From Corbicula japonica (Eukaryota > Mollusca > Bivalvia > Venerida > Cyrenidae), in NCBI GenBank assembly GCA_038501625.1, contig JAZAYU010000037.1, positions 3,596,001 through 3,660,000 on the forward strand: a stretch of 64,000 bases of DNA, in the 5' to 3' direction. Of this stretch, positions 44,700-57,534 are shown piece after piece (positions within the stretch are counted from its first letter, which is position 1; every line of letters begins with the position of its first letter). The translations under genes were made by a program, and so were the position numbers. The notes beneath the pieces were generated by a model that saw nothing but the letters and a program-made list of their open reading frames with translations, was not told the origin of the DNA and did not search any database.

Positions 44700-44896
44700 G
44701 GGGCGGTACGTAAAAAACAAACCAATCAGATGTTAGAACCGTTAACCGAAACAATGCGGTCCGTTCATTCCGTTCATGACCGCTAACCGGACCTGTCAGA
44801 GCGGACCGTGACCTGACCGCGAGCGAACCGAACGAAAACCGAGAACGGACCGCGAACGGACCTGTAAAAGTGTAAAATTGAACGCGGCCGGTACTG
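44700..44896 (-). repeat. Right TIR and subterminal CGGACCG cluster
   Basis: CGGTCCGTTCATTCCGTTCA, GAGCGGACCGTGACCTGACC, GAACGGACCGCGAACGGACC and then the TIR. The GACCTGACCG motif is in the same plus-strand orientation at both ends, so the subterminal repeats are not simply mirrored. The minus frame at 44641-44907 is a by-product. Confidence 0.7.
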
Positions 44897-45163
44897 TACT
44901 GGGGCATTTCTGGATCAATTTACAATTGAGCTATTGCTCTAAAACTTTCAATAAAACATGCAAAAATACTTCTGATTTATTTGTAAAACATTGTTCAAAA
45001 TGACAGACAACTGACTGCTCACAATCGTTTACAACAGTGACACCCACAGAATACATATTCGCAACATCAGTTTATAACGCGTACGACAACCTTTAGCGGT
45101 AAACGGTTTAATAGCGAAAATGTTGCCGAAGCGAATTATTTTCATCGTGGTTGATCAGTTATA

Positions 45164-45590
45164 ATGCTTTGGGCTAGCGTATGTATGTACTTGAGGACTG
45201 TAGCACTTTTAATCAATTGGAACTTAAATTCCGAGGAATATCAACGACAAGTCCTTGTTCCGGTTGACTTTCCACGTCTTCAAGCACAAAGGAGCATGTA
45301 GTAAATGCATGATGGTGCACCATGTCATCATTCAGCGAACACCAGACGTTTTTCTGAGGTGAACACCGTCAGAATATTTCCATGGTGCGCTTGATGTCCG
45401 GATTTAAATAAAATTGAAACTCTATGGTCTGATCTTGAACGAGCGTTCGAAACAGGAGAGACCCACCAGGCAATCTTCGCCAACTTGGAAATGCTCTTCC
45501 TTAGGAATTGGCTTAAGATTCCCCCAAAGAAGTCATGTGACAAGGTTAGACCATATCAACTTGCATATCAGAAGAGGCTGATTAGAGTAT
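45164..45590 (+). pseudogene. Tc1-like transposase C-terminal remnant (DD34E type)
   Basis: A single plus frame from 45164, interrupted by TAG-TAA near 45300 and TGA near 45390, reads MLWASV, then NWNLNSEEYQRQVLVP, MHDGAPCHHSANTRRF, CPDLNKIETLWSDLERAF and a basic tail. These correspond to the catalytic core of Tc1-family transposases: the second Asp in HDGAPCH and the Glu in LNKIETLW are separated by 34 residues (counting the stop), the DD34E spacing. The N-terminal DNA-binding region and first Asp are not found. The remnant starts about 270 bp outside the right end of the 6.4-kb TA-flanked element. I see no TIRs for it. It is dead. Confidence 0.7.
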
Positions 45591-45594
45591 GTTC

Positions 45595-46335
45595 ATTTAT
45601 TAGATCTTTTAGGTACATGTACTTTCTGATCAACTTCATCAAGATTCAAAGAGTGTAGATTCAGATCAGATGGATGCTGCAAATGCATTAAAATGGTCTT
45701 AATAGAGTTGACAGATGACAGTGGTGAAAGAGTGTCTGTTAAGAGCTGTTCTAATGAAATGAATATAAAGAGCCTCTTAATCTTATTTATTAGATTTGAC
45801 ACTTCCTTAAAATATGATTACATTAACATAATGCTGACTTCCTGTGACGCACTGCTATACATAAAACCAAGATCAAATAGCCTTTCACAGGGTCATTGTG
45901 TAATTACTTTGAAAGTTGAAATAATCAAAAGAAATACAACGAATAGAGAAAGCTATAATTATATATATAAGAAATAAATATAATTTTGCTAACCCAACAA
46001 TTTCCATACTATGATTGACACAAAAATTTTGTTGTGCCTCTTTCAGTTACTAAATGACATTAATAAGGCCATTGACATTGCTTTAAGTTGTGAGGTATTG
46101 CTATAAAGCACGAATTTAAAATTATATTACCGTCATCAAGTGCAACTACTGTTAAGCATCTTGACATGCACTCCATTGTTTGGAATGGGTCAAAAGTGGT
46201 ACTTGTGTAAATATTGAGTTGAATTCCACCCAGGGCTTGGCATTCTGGGAAGGTATGCATTTTGATCCTGATATTGCTCAAACTTATCTTGTAATATTTT
46301 AGTATTTGTCCTGTTCGATTGCTGTAATATTCTTT
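45595..46335. other. No gene resolved; partial repeat near 45650
   Basis: GAGTGTAGATTCAGATCAGA at 45651-45670 resembles the end of the GGTCAGAAAT repeat. Otherwise this is AT-rich DNA with short frames. Confidence 0.3.
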
Positions 46336-46339
46336 TTTT

Positions 46340-46996
46340 CATATATTTCAGTAGTTCTCCTGAAATTACTTTTAGCTCCTCTGTCACATAGTGACAGGGT
46401 GTGCTTTTGTGATCACCTTTCGTCCGGCGTCCGTTCACAATTGTTGTCCGCGCTCTAGCGGTCCTACATTTTATCCGATCTTCTTTAAACTTGGTCAAAA
46501 TGTTTATATTAATGATATATAGGTCGAATTGAAACTGGGTCATTTGACCATGAAAACAAGGTCACAAGGTTAAATTATAGAAAAACATTGCCCACACGTT
46601 AGCGGTCTTAATTTTGGTTCGATCTTCTTCAAGCTTGGTCAGAATGTTTATCTCAACGATATCTAGGTCAGTTTCGAAACTGGGCTATGTGACCAAGGTC
46701 AAGTTATAAGTAAAGCTTTTCTGCACTCTAGTGGTCTGAATTTTGGTTTGGTATTGACTTTCATTACCAGATTATCTTGGTACCTTTCTTGAAATTGCCA
46801 TATTGCATTATGGGTCCCTGAAAGTGCCAAAATTTACTGAAATGTCTTGAACCGGCTAGATTCCATAATGGGTTCCAGAGTTATGGCCCTTGAAAAAGCC
46901 AGATTAAGCTATTTTGGCAATGGTATTCGCATTCAATGAATCTTTAGCAGTTCTTGACAGGTGAGCGATCCAGGGTCCTATGGACCCTCTTGTTTG
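46340..46996 (+). repeat. Common mollusc dispersed repeat with internal ~150-bp subrepeats
   Basis: It starts near TAGTGACAGGGTGTGCTTTT and ends GACAGGTGAGCGATCCAGGG, then CCCTCTTGTTT. Inside, the block CGCTCTAGCGGTCCT, GATCTTC(T/A)TTAAACTTGG, AAATGTTTAT, GAAACTGGGTCA repeats at about 46450, 46600 and (partially) 46725. I recall this family as widespread in mollusc genomes and in 3' UTRs. The open frame on minus (46190-46543) is derived from it. Confidence 0.65.
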
Positions 46997-46999
46997 ATA

Positions 47000-49900
47000 T
47001 TTTTACCTGTTTTATTATGGGTGTTTTTTGCATTTTTTGCAAGAATATGGTATTTCTTTCAAAGTAGTTTCTACATTCTGTAAAGTTTTTATATACAGTG
47101 TATCTACAATGGCTGGAATAAAACTAGGATTCCTGTTACATTGCACATTATGGGTTTGTTTTATTTTTATTATATTTACGCTCCGCTGGCTTCCAGCACT
47201 TTCAGTGCTTTGATTATTACACGCGACCCACATTATACATACATTTTTGGTGTCTACAATACTTCAGCAAATACAACAGCTTAATAATATTCGTTTATTT
47301 TACATAAAATTAACTTTACAAACAAGAAGGACATTATGCGTGATTAAAACTTCGAATATTACGTTATGAAAAAATAATTTTTTTCGAACAAAAAGGGCAA
47401 CACGTGATGAAGTGCCTTGTTGTTTTTGTTTATTTCTGTATAAATGTCTTCGGTTTTGAAAGTCGCAATAAGGCTACTAAAATTCAACGTTGATCATACA
47501 GTTCTATAATTAAGCAAACTAGGATTTAATTCGGAGTTTTGTTCAATGAAATTCATATTTTCTTAAACACTAAGTTTTATTTCTAACAATTTATTTCATG
47601 AATTTTGATCAATCATTTCACGTAATATATGGACTAATTAAAAGATTTCGTAATTTTTATCTACGGTACACAATTATTTTTTAAACAAATGGAAGTGAAT
47701 GCTTGGCTACATACTTTACTTACAATGTAATTCTGGTTTTACACGGCGAGAGAGAACCTTCTAAACCCTAAATGCATTTTTTGAAGAAAGAAATAGCTCA
47801 TCTGAATAACTGCATACCCGCTTCCATGTCTTCACTATTTTGTAAGTTATGGGAGTAAAAGGCAAATTAAATTTTATATACCGATCATAGCCTAAATGGT
47901 AGACTTACATGGAATGACTGCAATGGTTTACACCATCAGTCGTTGAAGATCAACGTCTGTAGGTTCACAATAAAACAATTTTCCCTTTCCCGGCATAGAA
48001 TAGAGATAGGTCTACCATAAACAGTCTGTTTCGCGAAAGGGTTTCATCGAAAAACCTTTTCTGCGAGAATTTATAACGAAGAATAACTCTGCTACGCGTC
48101 CGACACGCGTCTTTATGCGATAGTCTCCCTTGGAGCAAAACTGTGGGGACCCTCAATTTGCTCGGAAGAACTTCATAGAAGTGAAAAATATCATAATTTC
48201 GATTGGATTCAACATTCCTGGAAGTCTGCGAGTGTTTTGGAAATAGGCGCAGAGCGGGGCTCTTTTCCCTCCCCTATTATTTACTTCTTATGGGATTGCC
48301 CCTGCACTTGGGTGAGCCAATACTAGGGTGAGAAAATAAGTGTATTTAAATATGTTTTGAGCAATAATATTATAAAAGGATCTGTAGGTCATGGTCAACC
48401 TGGACATTACTCTGGACACCACTTTTACTTAATATATTAATCAATTTTACACCATATACTTGTACTGATGTGCATTAAGTGCCGACGTTGTTTTGTTTTA
48501 CAAATTTGCTGACAAATGACTTCGTATAATAATACTGTCAGCTGCCCGTGTTAGGTTTCAACAATTCGCTCACAAACGGTTGGATATAACATACCATTGG
48601 CTGCTGGTTGACAATGAACAAGGAAGATATAAACCACATTCAAAATCATTTAACAATTACTATGATCGTATTACGTCTTAAAAAAGAAATTAAGGTCATC
48701 TCTTGTCATTCAGAAAAGTTTAATTATCTGAAGGAAGGTATCAAGTGTTTTTATCTCACCATAAACTATGACACACACTCAGATATTTTTTGTTCCGCAT
48801 TTAAGTATTTTGAGATGACCTTTTTATTCCTAATTGCTTTTTAACTAATCAGATCGTTAGAAACTGTGATGGTTGAACCCCCCAACTTAAGCACAAATTT
48901 AACCAACATGAACTAGTTTGAGCATAAAAGTATTTATGGGCATTGTTATTGTACTTCAAGAATGAAACATTAAGATTGTTATAAAACACTACGCTAACCG
49001 ACTTTACAAATGATAATGCCTCTACCTTGTTGCGAATAACACACGAATACCGTGTAAATCAGCAAATTTAAAGTGTGTTTACCGATTCGAAAACAGATTG
49101 AGGATTGCAAAAGAAACCTCCATATATCGACTCTTAAGCGTCTGTGGAATGGTCAATGATATTTTCCAGTAATGAACTGGACCAAATTTAGAAGATATGA
49201 CTGTGTTACTGATTATCAGACTTTTGATCAAGAAGTCGCTGGTTCGGGACCAAATAGAGGTACATTCCTCTTTAATGTTCTTAGCCAAAAAAGGTTTATC
49301 ACCCAGGAAGCAGTCTCCAAGCGTGGCTACAAACGCCTGCTAATTATACTAATAATTTATCATTAATTTAAAAATATCCGCATAGTTACATAATTTGTAT
49401 ACCTTAAGTATTGCTAGAGATAGACGCTTTACATATGGTCCTGTTAACTGTTCATTCCATGGTGACATATTCTGATGTTAAGAAATAGCAATAGGCAGCT
49501 AAGTTAAAAATTGTAATTTCCATAGTTTCTCTTATTGTTTTTATGTTTCGTAATGTCTACTGTGATTCTTGAACTTCTATGATGCGCCAACTTCAAACTT
49601 GTCCCAACATATTCTAATATGGAGCAACACGTATAAGTTGCCTTGGTGAATGAGCTCCATCCCACTGATTAACTCGACAATGGTACATGAAAAAGCAAAC
49701 AGTCACTAGTATTAAACGTTTGAAGTTAATTGCATTATAAAGCAAAGACGGTTTGGATTCAATGACGTTACACATTTCTGGGCACTTTGAGTAAAGTCAG
49801 TAAAAGCAAGGTTACAGGAATAAAGATACAGATCTACTTTTTTTTTTTACAAACGTTTCATAGAAACATTAAACTAAATCTTTAAGTGCAAAACAGAGAA
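47000..49900. other. No gene resolved
   Basis: The minus frame 47965-48156 is Arg/Phe-rich (SQKRFFDETLSRNRLFMVDL), GC-richer than its surroundings and protein-like, but has no ATG or splice border that I can defend. At 49190-49255 a B-box-like CTGGTTCGGGACC follows CAGACTTTTGATCAAGAAG, possibly a decayed tRNA-derived SINE. The rest is AT-rich. Confidence 0.25.
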
Positions 49901-49924
49901 GTAAGCAAAGCGATATACTGTTCC

Positions 49925-52345
49925 CCCGGTCATTATTTTATATAGAATAGTGACTCCCGGTCACATTATTATGACTACCCCGCACGTAGAAAAAATGACC
50001 CTCACATAGAATTGAGACCCCCTATAGAACAAAGACCACCTATGCCAATCCCTGACCATAAACTATCTATGGTACATGTAAACGTACAACATAATTATCG
50101 CTACGGAGAGGCAGCTTAGGAGAAAATGGTATAAGCAACCGTCTGTGCGTGAGCCCGTGCGTGAGTCTATAGAATGATTTCTTAGGTAACCGCCGTTAAA
50201 ACTCCTTTAGTAATTCATTTGGAAATCGGGTTATAATCGGAATCATTTCACTTAGTCAGCATTTCACAGAAAATGGATAACGTTATGTTATCACAGTAAC
50301 TTTTTATGGAAAGCCAGAGCTGTCTTATATTGTTGTTTTCGAATTTATTCAGCCGCTTTGGTATTATATAAGTTCATTTCTATAATATATAAAACCAAAA
50401 CATGTATTTATTGAACCAAAACTCATTATATTAATTCACACGTACAATATATTATACGGACTCGTCGATATATGAAACCATTATACCTTTATATAGATTC
50501 AGTCTTGCTTTGTTTGTATTGGAAACTGTATTGAATGAAACCAGTATGTTCAAATATGAATTCACATTTTAGTATATACAACCAACTGCCTTTGTATTCT
50601 GCCAACTTGCGCATATATAAATATATTTTTGAATTGTATTTAACGAATGTATTAATATTTAAAACCGAATTAGACATACATAAATCCAACTGTCCTTATC
50701 TGGAATGAGAGTATCATTATATTATATCATTTTCACGATATATGAAAGTAACTGTTCATATATAAAACCGAAGAAGAAATATACATGTTCGCTTCGTCCT
50801 GGTATGAAATCGAGTAATACTTATATTATTTCGATTCATCATTCGTTGAACCAACCATTCAAATGTGTAACCAATGTTGCAATATATCAGTTCATATTGA
50901 CATTGTATTTAATGACTGCATCTTTTTATCAAACCAAAGTAGACATATATGTATCCATCTGTCCTTGTGTGTAACGAGTGTAGCATTATATGATATCATT
51001 TTGACAATATATGAAAGTAAACTGTTCATATATAAAACCGAATAAGAAATATTATATGTTTGGTTTGATATACAATAAGAGCAGCTATTATTAAACTTAA
51101 CCGAAATGCATTGCTTTTATTTCATTAAAAATTATATTACTGAAAACGTTCTTATATTAAACGTAAGATCAATGTATGGATACAATAATTCTGACGTCGA
51201 TGTTACAAGAAAATGGCGCAGTGTGGAACACGTTGCTTGAACACATCGAAAGTTATGTTTTAAATAGCATAGCTATTTTGGTTTAATATATTGATGAAGT
51301 TGTATCATATATTCCAAAAGCCATCTTATATATTGTTTAATCGGTTTCAGTTAAGGACACCTGATTTCATACATTGATTGTTTGTTTCCATACCATACAT
51401 TATAACTATCATAGATTGTGACAATGATATTACACAATGCTACTCTAGTTCCACACAAGAACAGATCGATTCGCAAATGTTTACTTTGGTGTGATATAGA
51501 GATGAAGTCGTTAAACACAATATCACTATGAACCGATACATCGCATCTTTGTTTACATATAAGGAAGGTTGGTTCCATGCACTGATAAATCAGAACAATA
51601 TAAGCATAACGTTATTTCATACAATTACAAAACGAACATATATATTTATTATTCCGTTTTATATATGAACAGTTTACTTTCATATATCGTGAAAATATAT
51701 AATATAATGCTACTCTCGTTCCCCATAAGGACAGTTGGATTAATGTATGTCTAATTCGGTTTTAAATATTAACACATTCGTTAAATACAATTCAAAAATA
51801 TATTTATATATGCGCAAGTTGGTTCTATACAAAGGCAGTTGGTTGTATATATTAAAATGTGAATTCATATTTGAACATACTGGTTTCATTCAATACAGTT
51901 TCCAATACAAACGTAGCAAGGCTGAATATACATAAAGGTATATTGGTTTCATATATGGACGAGTCCGTATAATATATTGTACGCGTGGAATTATATAATG
52001 AGTATTGGTTCAATAAATGCATGGTTTGGTTTTATATATTATAGAAATGAACTGATATAATACCAAAGCGGTTGAATAGATTCGAAAACAACAATATAAG
52101 ACAGCTCTGGCTTTCCATAACTTTTCGTCCTAAGTGAAGTGATTAAAAAAAATTACGACTCTCGGTTACATATAGTTTTACTTAAAATAGTTTTCCATTT
52201 ATCAAGTTAATATCTTAACTATGACCGGGAATCATAATATTATAACCAATGGTTCATAATATTATGACCAGGACGTATTAAAATTGGGGAGGGTCATTAT
52301 TTTTAGGGGGTCAGTATTTTATAGAAAGGGGTCATTATTCTTCAG
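49925..52345. repeat. 2.4-kb palindrome, arms about 1-1.1 kb
   Basis: Left arm 49925-51045 and right arm 51355-52345 are reverse complements, strongest at 50270-50790 against 51630-52120 (CCAGAGCTGTCTTATATTGT, CCGCTTTGGTATTATAT, ACGGACTCGTC, CCAACTGCCTTTGTAT). Outer ends both carry GGTCATTATTTT and CCCGGTCA motifs. Each arm also contains a unit of about 265 bp repeated in tandem with divergence (50690-50780 against 50955-51045). Mirror-image open frames (50489-50689 minus and 51747-51935 plus) encode almost the same peptide. The spacer is about 310 bp. No transposase is visible. Confidence 0.75.
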
Positions 52346-52349
52346 TCAC

Positions 52350-53640
52350 TTTACAACGTTACACTGTCATTTATAAAGTGCAAAATTATAAAAAGTAAAT
52401 GTACATACGTAAATGTCATCTTTAACTTAAAAAAAATGGACTCTTTAACAGTAATGTTAAAAGCGTAACTTCCTTTTGAACCCAAACATCAAACTCGATC
52501 ATAATTAAGTTTTTCATCTTTTTACTGGTTGAAACTAGTATTAGAATAACCCGACTGAATTTTTCTATGCACTATTGTTAAGGAATAAAGGAGATCTGAT
52601 AATATTGATGTAAGTTGTTAAGTATGAATATTATTTCTTAACTTACGTTGAACATGTCATCGCATAACTATTAATCTTTTCCCATTGTATAGATGGTAAG
52701 TAATCCAAAAAATAAAATATAATTTATATTCGCATAATGTTTTTCGAAATTTAATATAGAAAAATAAAAACTCTTTTGTCAATAGCTGAATAAATATATG
52801 GTTTACTTGATTCCTTTTACCGACATATTAGACAAAAGTTCTCAAGTTATGCACAATTTTAAAGTAAAGTAATTTTAAAGTAATGTGTACCTGTTTAGAT
52901 TAACTAATGACTACGTCCGACAAATTCATTCACATTCTGTTCATTCACCCTATTTTTCGATTAAGAGACAACCATTACTTGGCACCCTTATCAGTGTGTT
53001 GTTAAATTAGATTGCTTTATGGCAAACCGCTGAAACAGTTTATTCGTATTTATGTGAACAACAAGTAATTACGATCATATTTATCTTTCAAGCACACATG
53101 TGTATTATTTTTTTATTTATACCATAGTATATGTTTTCAACGCTGTTTATTGAGAAATATATGTGTCCCAGAGAACCACTATTTCGAGAAATCGCCTGCA
53201 AAAGCGAAGTAAAATATAATGTAATCTCTGAAAACAAGAGAACAGAAGACAAAGTGTTATATGCAGACTGATGTGCCTTGCCTTTTTAATTATTGTCGCG
53301 CAAGGACATTATAAGGTTACATGGCCACCCCGGCTGTTACTGGTGGTGCCGCATCTTAAACACAGGTAGGCACCTAGGTATAACAATTGACGTTCCGAAA
53401 GGAAGCTGGTCGTGTATGGCTGTATTAAATGGAGGAGTTTATTTAAGAGATAAAACATTGAAATTAAACTATAAGCTGTTCCAAATGGCGCTTGCTTATA
53501 CGTTTAATTTCTTAACAGCGACATGACGCATGATGTAAACCAATAACCAAGCGTGTCAGGTTACGGACTATGTTTATGATAGTTTGTATATTCTTAACTT
53601 GTAAGGTTTTTATCTAACAAAAATCACATACATTTTGTAA
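52350..53640. other. No gene resolved
   Basis: The plus frame 53293-53526 (ATMGGG-poor DNA, peptide HGHPGCYWWCRILNTGRHLG then VPKGSWSCMAVLNGG) is GC-richer than its surroundings but is not recognised and lacks partners. The rest is AT-rich. Confidence 0.25.
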
Positions 53641-53644
53641 AAAA

Positions 53645-53995
53645 AGTGAAATATGCATATCAGGAGTTGTCACATTCAGAGGACATAGCCTCCCTACGTA
53701 GCAAAGAAGAAGAGAAAGAAAGTGCATGGTTAATAAAATGATCGGTTTCAAAATAGACATCACAATCAATTAACAAATATTAGAACCCGATGAGTTACCG
53801 CCTTGGAGGGGTCAGTGTTAAACAATTTGCGACTGGGCACTGGGTGTTTAATCCAGGTTCAAGAGTGCAACAATCTTACACTTCCCCCAAAAGGTTCTCA
53901 ATTGAACAAACAAGTACAAGTTATCTTGGTGAAATAACTCCAACTCACCCATTAGCTCAACAATGTTGCATCCAAAAGCACACATATGTATATAA
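53645..53995 (+). repeat. GTTACCGCC repeat, copy 2
   Basis: GAAATATGCATATCAGGAGT, GACATAGCCTCCCTACGTAG, AAATGATCGGTTTC, GAGTTACCGCCTTGGAGGGG, TCAGTGTTAAACAATTTGCG and TTTAATCCAGGTTCAAGAGT follow the family order seen at 54.86 kb. Confidence 0.6.
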
Positions 53996-53999
53996 CATA

Positions 54000-54810
54000 A
54001 GACGCTAATAGCATAGCAATTAAAAAGGGGCGGATACTCAATGAACTTACCGAGACCAAAGCACCTGGAGTCAAATCAACAAGAACACGATGACAGAGAT
54101 AAAAAACAATCCGAGCTTCTAGATTGTTTTACAAGATTTCCCCAATAACCTTCATAAACTCTAAAACCCCATACCCTCGTCTTGCAACCAAAGAGTTATG
54201 CATAGCGATGTAGAATATCATTTTGGTAACCTTTCTTAATGACTTTACAGATATTTTGTTTCAAATAACGTGGAGAAATTAACACTGCCGTTTATTTGCT
54301 TAAATTTTGTTAAAATATGAAATAAAATATCCATAAAAAACTGGCTGTGAAATACGTTGTTGAAAAAGTGATTTTAAACTGCACCTGTATTTTTAAATTA
54401 AATCTGGGTATCGACGATAAAACTTGTAAAAGGTTTTTTTCTTAATATGTGAGATAACCATGTTTTAAAAGTTTTATTCTATTATGCAAAGTTTACGTTC
54501 ATTTAAATCTTTTATATCATTACAGAAAAGTCGTGTGATATACATGTAACCATCTAAGGTGTTGTGCAGGATACATAGCCGTTGTAACACAGAGTTTTTT
54601 AATATATTCAAAATAAAATATCTATTTTATCCCATACATGTATTTTAGTAGTGACGTAATCTTTTTCAACTGAAAGATTGCGATCAAGAAAGTTTGCTTG
54701 CAAATCTGAATGGTTTGCTTTATTGAGATAGAGTTCATTAGGATTAATTTAATTTACCGGAGATAAAAATGGTTATGATTTATATTAAGCAAATCATCAC
54801 GGTACCATGA
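54000..54810. other. Noncoding AT-rich stretch between two repeat copies
   Basis: I see no gene, exon or structured repeat here. Confidence 0.4.
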
Positions 54811-54814
54811 GATA

Positions 54815-55125
54815 TTGTTAAAGCCTGTAAAAGCATGTCATCATGATGTTCTTGAAAAAAAAGAAATATGCATATCAGGAATGGCCACATCCAGCATACA
54901 CAGCCTCCCAACACAGCCAAAAGGTAGAGAGGAAAAGAGAGCATGGTATTATAATAATCAGTTTCAAAAAGGACGCCACAAACAAATAACGAAAGTGAGA
55001 ACCAGAGGGGTTACCGCCTTGGAACGGTCAGTGGCAAAACAAATTGCCACTGGGGTATTAAACCAGGTTCTAGGATGCACCAACCTCACACTTGAGAAAG
55101 AGATATCATAAAGCATATTTCATAA
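54815..55125 (+). repeat. GTTACCGCC repeat, copy 3 (best preserved), with a 98-codon open frame
   Basis: AAATATGCATATCAGGAATG, CACAGCCTCCCAACACAGCC, GAGCATGGTATTATAATAAT, ACCAGAGGGGTTACCGCCTT, GGAACGGTCAGTGGCAAAAC and AAACCAGGTTCTAGGATGCA. The open frame 54815-55111 spans almost the whole repeat (ending GVTALERSVAKQIATGVLNQ, then VLGCTNLTL). Other copies contain stops in that frame, so it may be fortuitous, but the peptide is oddly well formed. Confidence 0.6.
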
Positions 55126-55129
55126 ATGG

Positions 55130-57530
55130 ATAAAAAAAAACAGATCAGCAACAAAGGGTTTACAATTTGTACCGATTTGAATGCCCATTACTTGTTATTA
55201 AATGAAGGTACCAAATCTCACATAAATATTATCCAATAAAAATGTGAACGCCTCCATAAGGTCTTGACAGGTCTATAAGTATAATTATTATAAGAACCAT
55301 TTGTAAAAATATCCTATGTTCGTAACAAACGATAAAGGTTTTTTCTATAGCAAACGTTTTTGTTTTATTTTCAATGAGACTGGGTACCTTGTATTATGAA
55401 AATGTTAAGTGTACAAAGTTGATAAATCATAAGTAAACAAACAGAATAGATGAAAATAATTTAATTTAATTTTGTTAGAACGACACTTGAAATTTTAATA
55501 GACCAAAACAATGTTTTGCCAGTGATTTCAAAAGCATTTTTGCAATACCTAATTACATGTTTTTATATTGTTGTAAGACAAGATGTTAAGATATTTAGAT
55601 TTTGCAATCTCGTTTTCATTTTCTTTCGTTCTTAGAACAAATGTGATTGCTATGAAAATAAAATTGGAAATACAATACTATTAAATAATTTTCAAATAAG
55701 TGCAAACGTTTTTAAACTAACAGGGCCAAACATCGATAATGAACATTTAAAAAATACGGCATTGACATATTTATTTAATTCACAGACATGTGTCATCTAT
55801 GTCTCCCAGTGTTTAAAATGTGGGTCAGTCACATTGCGTAAACTTTCTGGTCTCGTTGTTTCCCATCTTAAGCGGACACATTTAATAAAGAATAAAATAC
55901 GTTCGTTGCATGCATTAACATAACAAGATAAAGTAAATGCTGTTTATTGACGGTAAATCCTTAATATGGTCTCGTATTTCTAGTCTAACTTCTTTATGCC
56001 CCCTAGAAAGTTAGTATTTTTGAGTAGCAGTGTATACTTACATGACTAAAAACCGGACCAACATTTCGAAATCACAAATAAAACACGGCTATGTGTAAAC
56101 GAAGAAATTTTTATTAATCGTTTACCAACAATTTTCGAACATTGCCGTGAGCACAATTATGTATCAAAAAACTGAAAGTAAACATCTGGCAATAACATGT
56201 TAAAACAACTATAGTTTACCATCTGCTTTCGCGCTTATATTACGTCGAAGACAGTAGTGGTGTGTTAAAAAGGGCACGAGAAAAGCTCTTGTTACGCAGA
56301 TTATTAAGATATTTCATTTACATAGAATGTTTCAATTCAAAGTGTTTACTCAAAACATATTATACGTACTTGTATGGTTCGTGTTCAAGGCAAATTATGT
56401 ATCATCTTGGCGTAACTACATAGTTAAATGTCTACGTTAAGGGAAAAATGGAGGAAATCAGGATGCCTTCACAAATGGAATTGTTTTTCAATAACTGTCG
56501 TCGGCAAGTGGAAATATTTTGCATATTTCAACAAAGCGTTTTGCACATATTATTCTGACCAAAGTTCATGAGATTTTGGACAAAACTTTTTTTTGACGTC
56601 AAAACTGGGTGAGCAACGTGTCCATCCACCTTAGTTATAGATAGACTAATAAGTATATTAATACATACAGGTATGTGATGTGATATTTATTTTATTACAT
56701 CGAACATTTGTTTTTTTAGAGATCATGACTATGACCAAATTAATCAAGCGCCTGAAGTCCAAAATCAATAATGCTCAATAAGCGGCTACAAATAATGATC
56801 AAAATGCGTTTATCTCCCTTGGTCAATTACGCATGCGTAGAAGTTAATTTGTAATCGGATTTCCAAGATATTTATTTTTAGATCCACGCGAGGGTGACAT
56901 GATGCTGTCGCATATGTGACAGTAGCGACTATCTCCCTGTGACGTCACATTACGTTATATAGTAAACTAATCACGTGTCTGAGGTGTAATAATATAAGAT
57001 ATTGCATCTATAGTCGTTCCGGTTGTTCTCCCTTTTGCAGCATCTCGTTTGGTATCTACTTCACTGTATATCTGCTGATGCCACTTGGTGTTACAGTAGC
57101 GTATTGTCTTGAACCTGAGCAAATGGTATTTGCACTTATTTATAAGAAGCTTCTTTCTTTTGCATGCTGAATTCGCGCATCATCGATGAATTGTATGGCA
57201 ATGACGCAGTTTGATGGCATTAAATTTTATAACGTGTTAAGGTGTTACATGTTTAGTGACACATACGTACAATGTCATCGCAAAATTGTTAGAAAAATAT
57301 ATAATCAAATAAAGAAATATTAATGTAAAACGTGACTTAACTCAGATTGCATGACGTCTTTCATTAATATTTATTTAATGGAATTTGGTTGAAAAACACT
57401 ATTTTAAAAATAAAATTATGAAACAATATCTAGGAATGGAAAATTAACGGTTTTTAGGGGTAAATAATAAAGAAGCAGATAGATCATTTTCGTCTTCACC
57501 TCTCAATATTCTTAACCACCATGATAGAAA
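55130..57530. other. Mostly noncoding; promoter-like cluster at 56.8-57.05 kb
   Basis: ACGCATGCGT near 56829 is a near NRF-1 palindrome. A perfect CRE TGACGTCA lies at 56940-56947 and CACGTG near 56973, followed by T/C-rich DNA. This combination within 150 bp suggests a promoter, but no downstream exon was recognised. The 55.1-56.8 kb part is AT-rich without features. Confidence 0.25.
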
Positions 57531-57534
57531 CTAA

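Larger units (their letters stand above)
38474..44896. mobile_element. 6.4-kb element with 30-bp TIRs and TA target duplication
   Basis: CAGTACCGGCCGCGTTCAAT and ten more bases at 38474-38503 are matched perfectly in reverse at 44867-44896, and both ends are flanked by TA (38472-38473 and 44897-44898). CAGT ends with a TA duplication are characteristic of the Tc1/mariner/pogo superfamily. Next to each TIR lies about 130-190 bp of GC-rich DNA full of GAACGGACCG, GACCTGACCG and ACCGGACC motifs, possibly transposase-binding sites. The interior is AT-rich with tandem hairpins at 39594-39757, diverged large repeats at 39.3-42.4 kb, and repeated TTG runs. I can find no transposase, so it is probably non-autonomous. 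Confidence 0.7.

Noticed and set aside
46190..46543. 117-codon minus-strand frame
   Set aside because: Its C-terminal two thirds fall outside any known domain and its N-terminal part is the antisense of a common mollusc repeat.
49190..49255. Functional tRNA gene
   Set aside because: There is a B-box-like GGTTCGGGACC but no credible acceptor stem or A box. At most a SINE relic.
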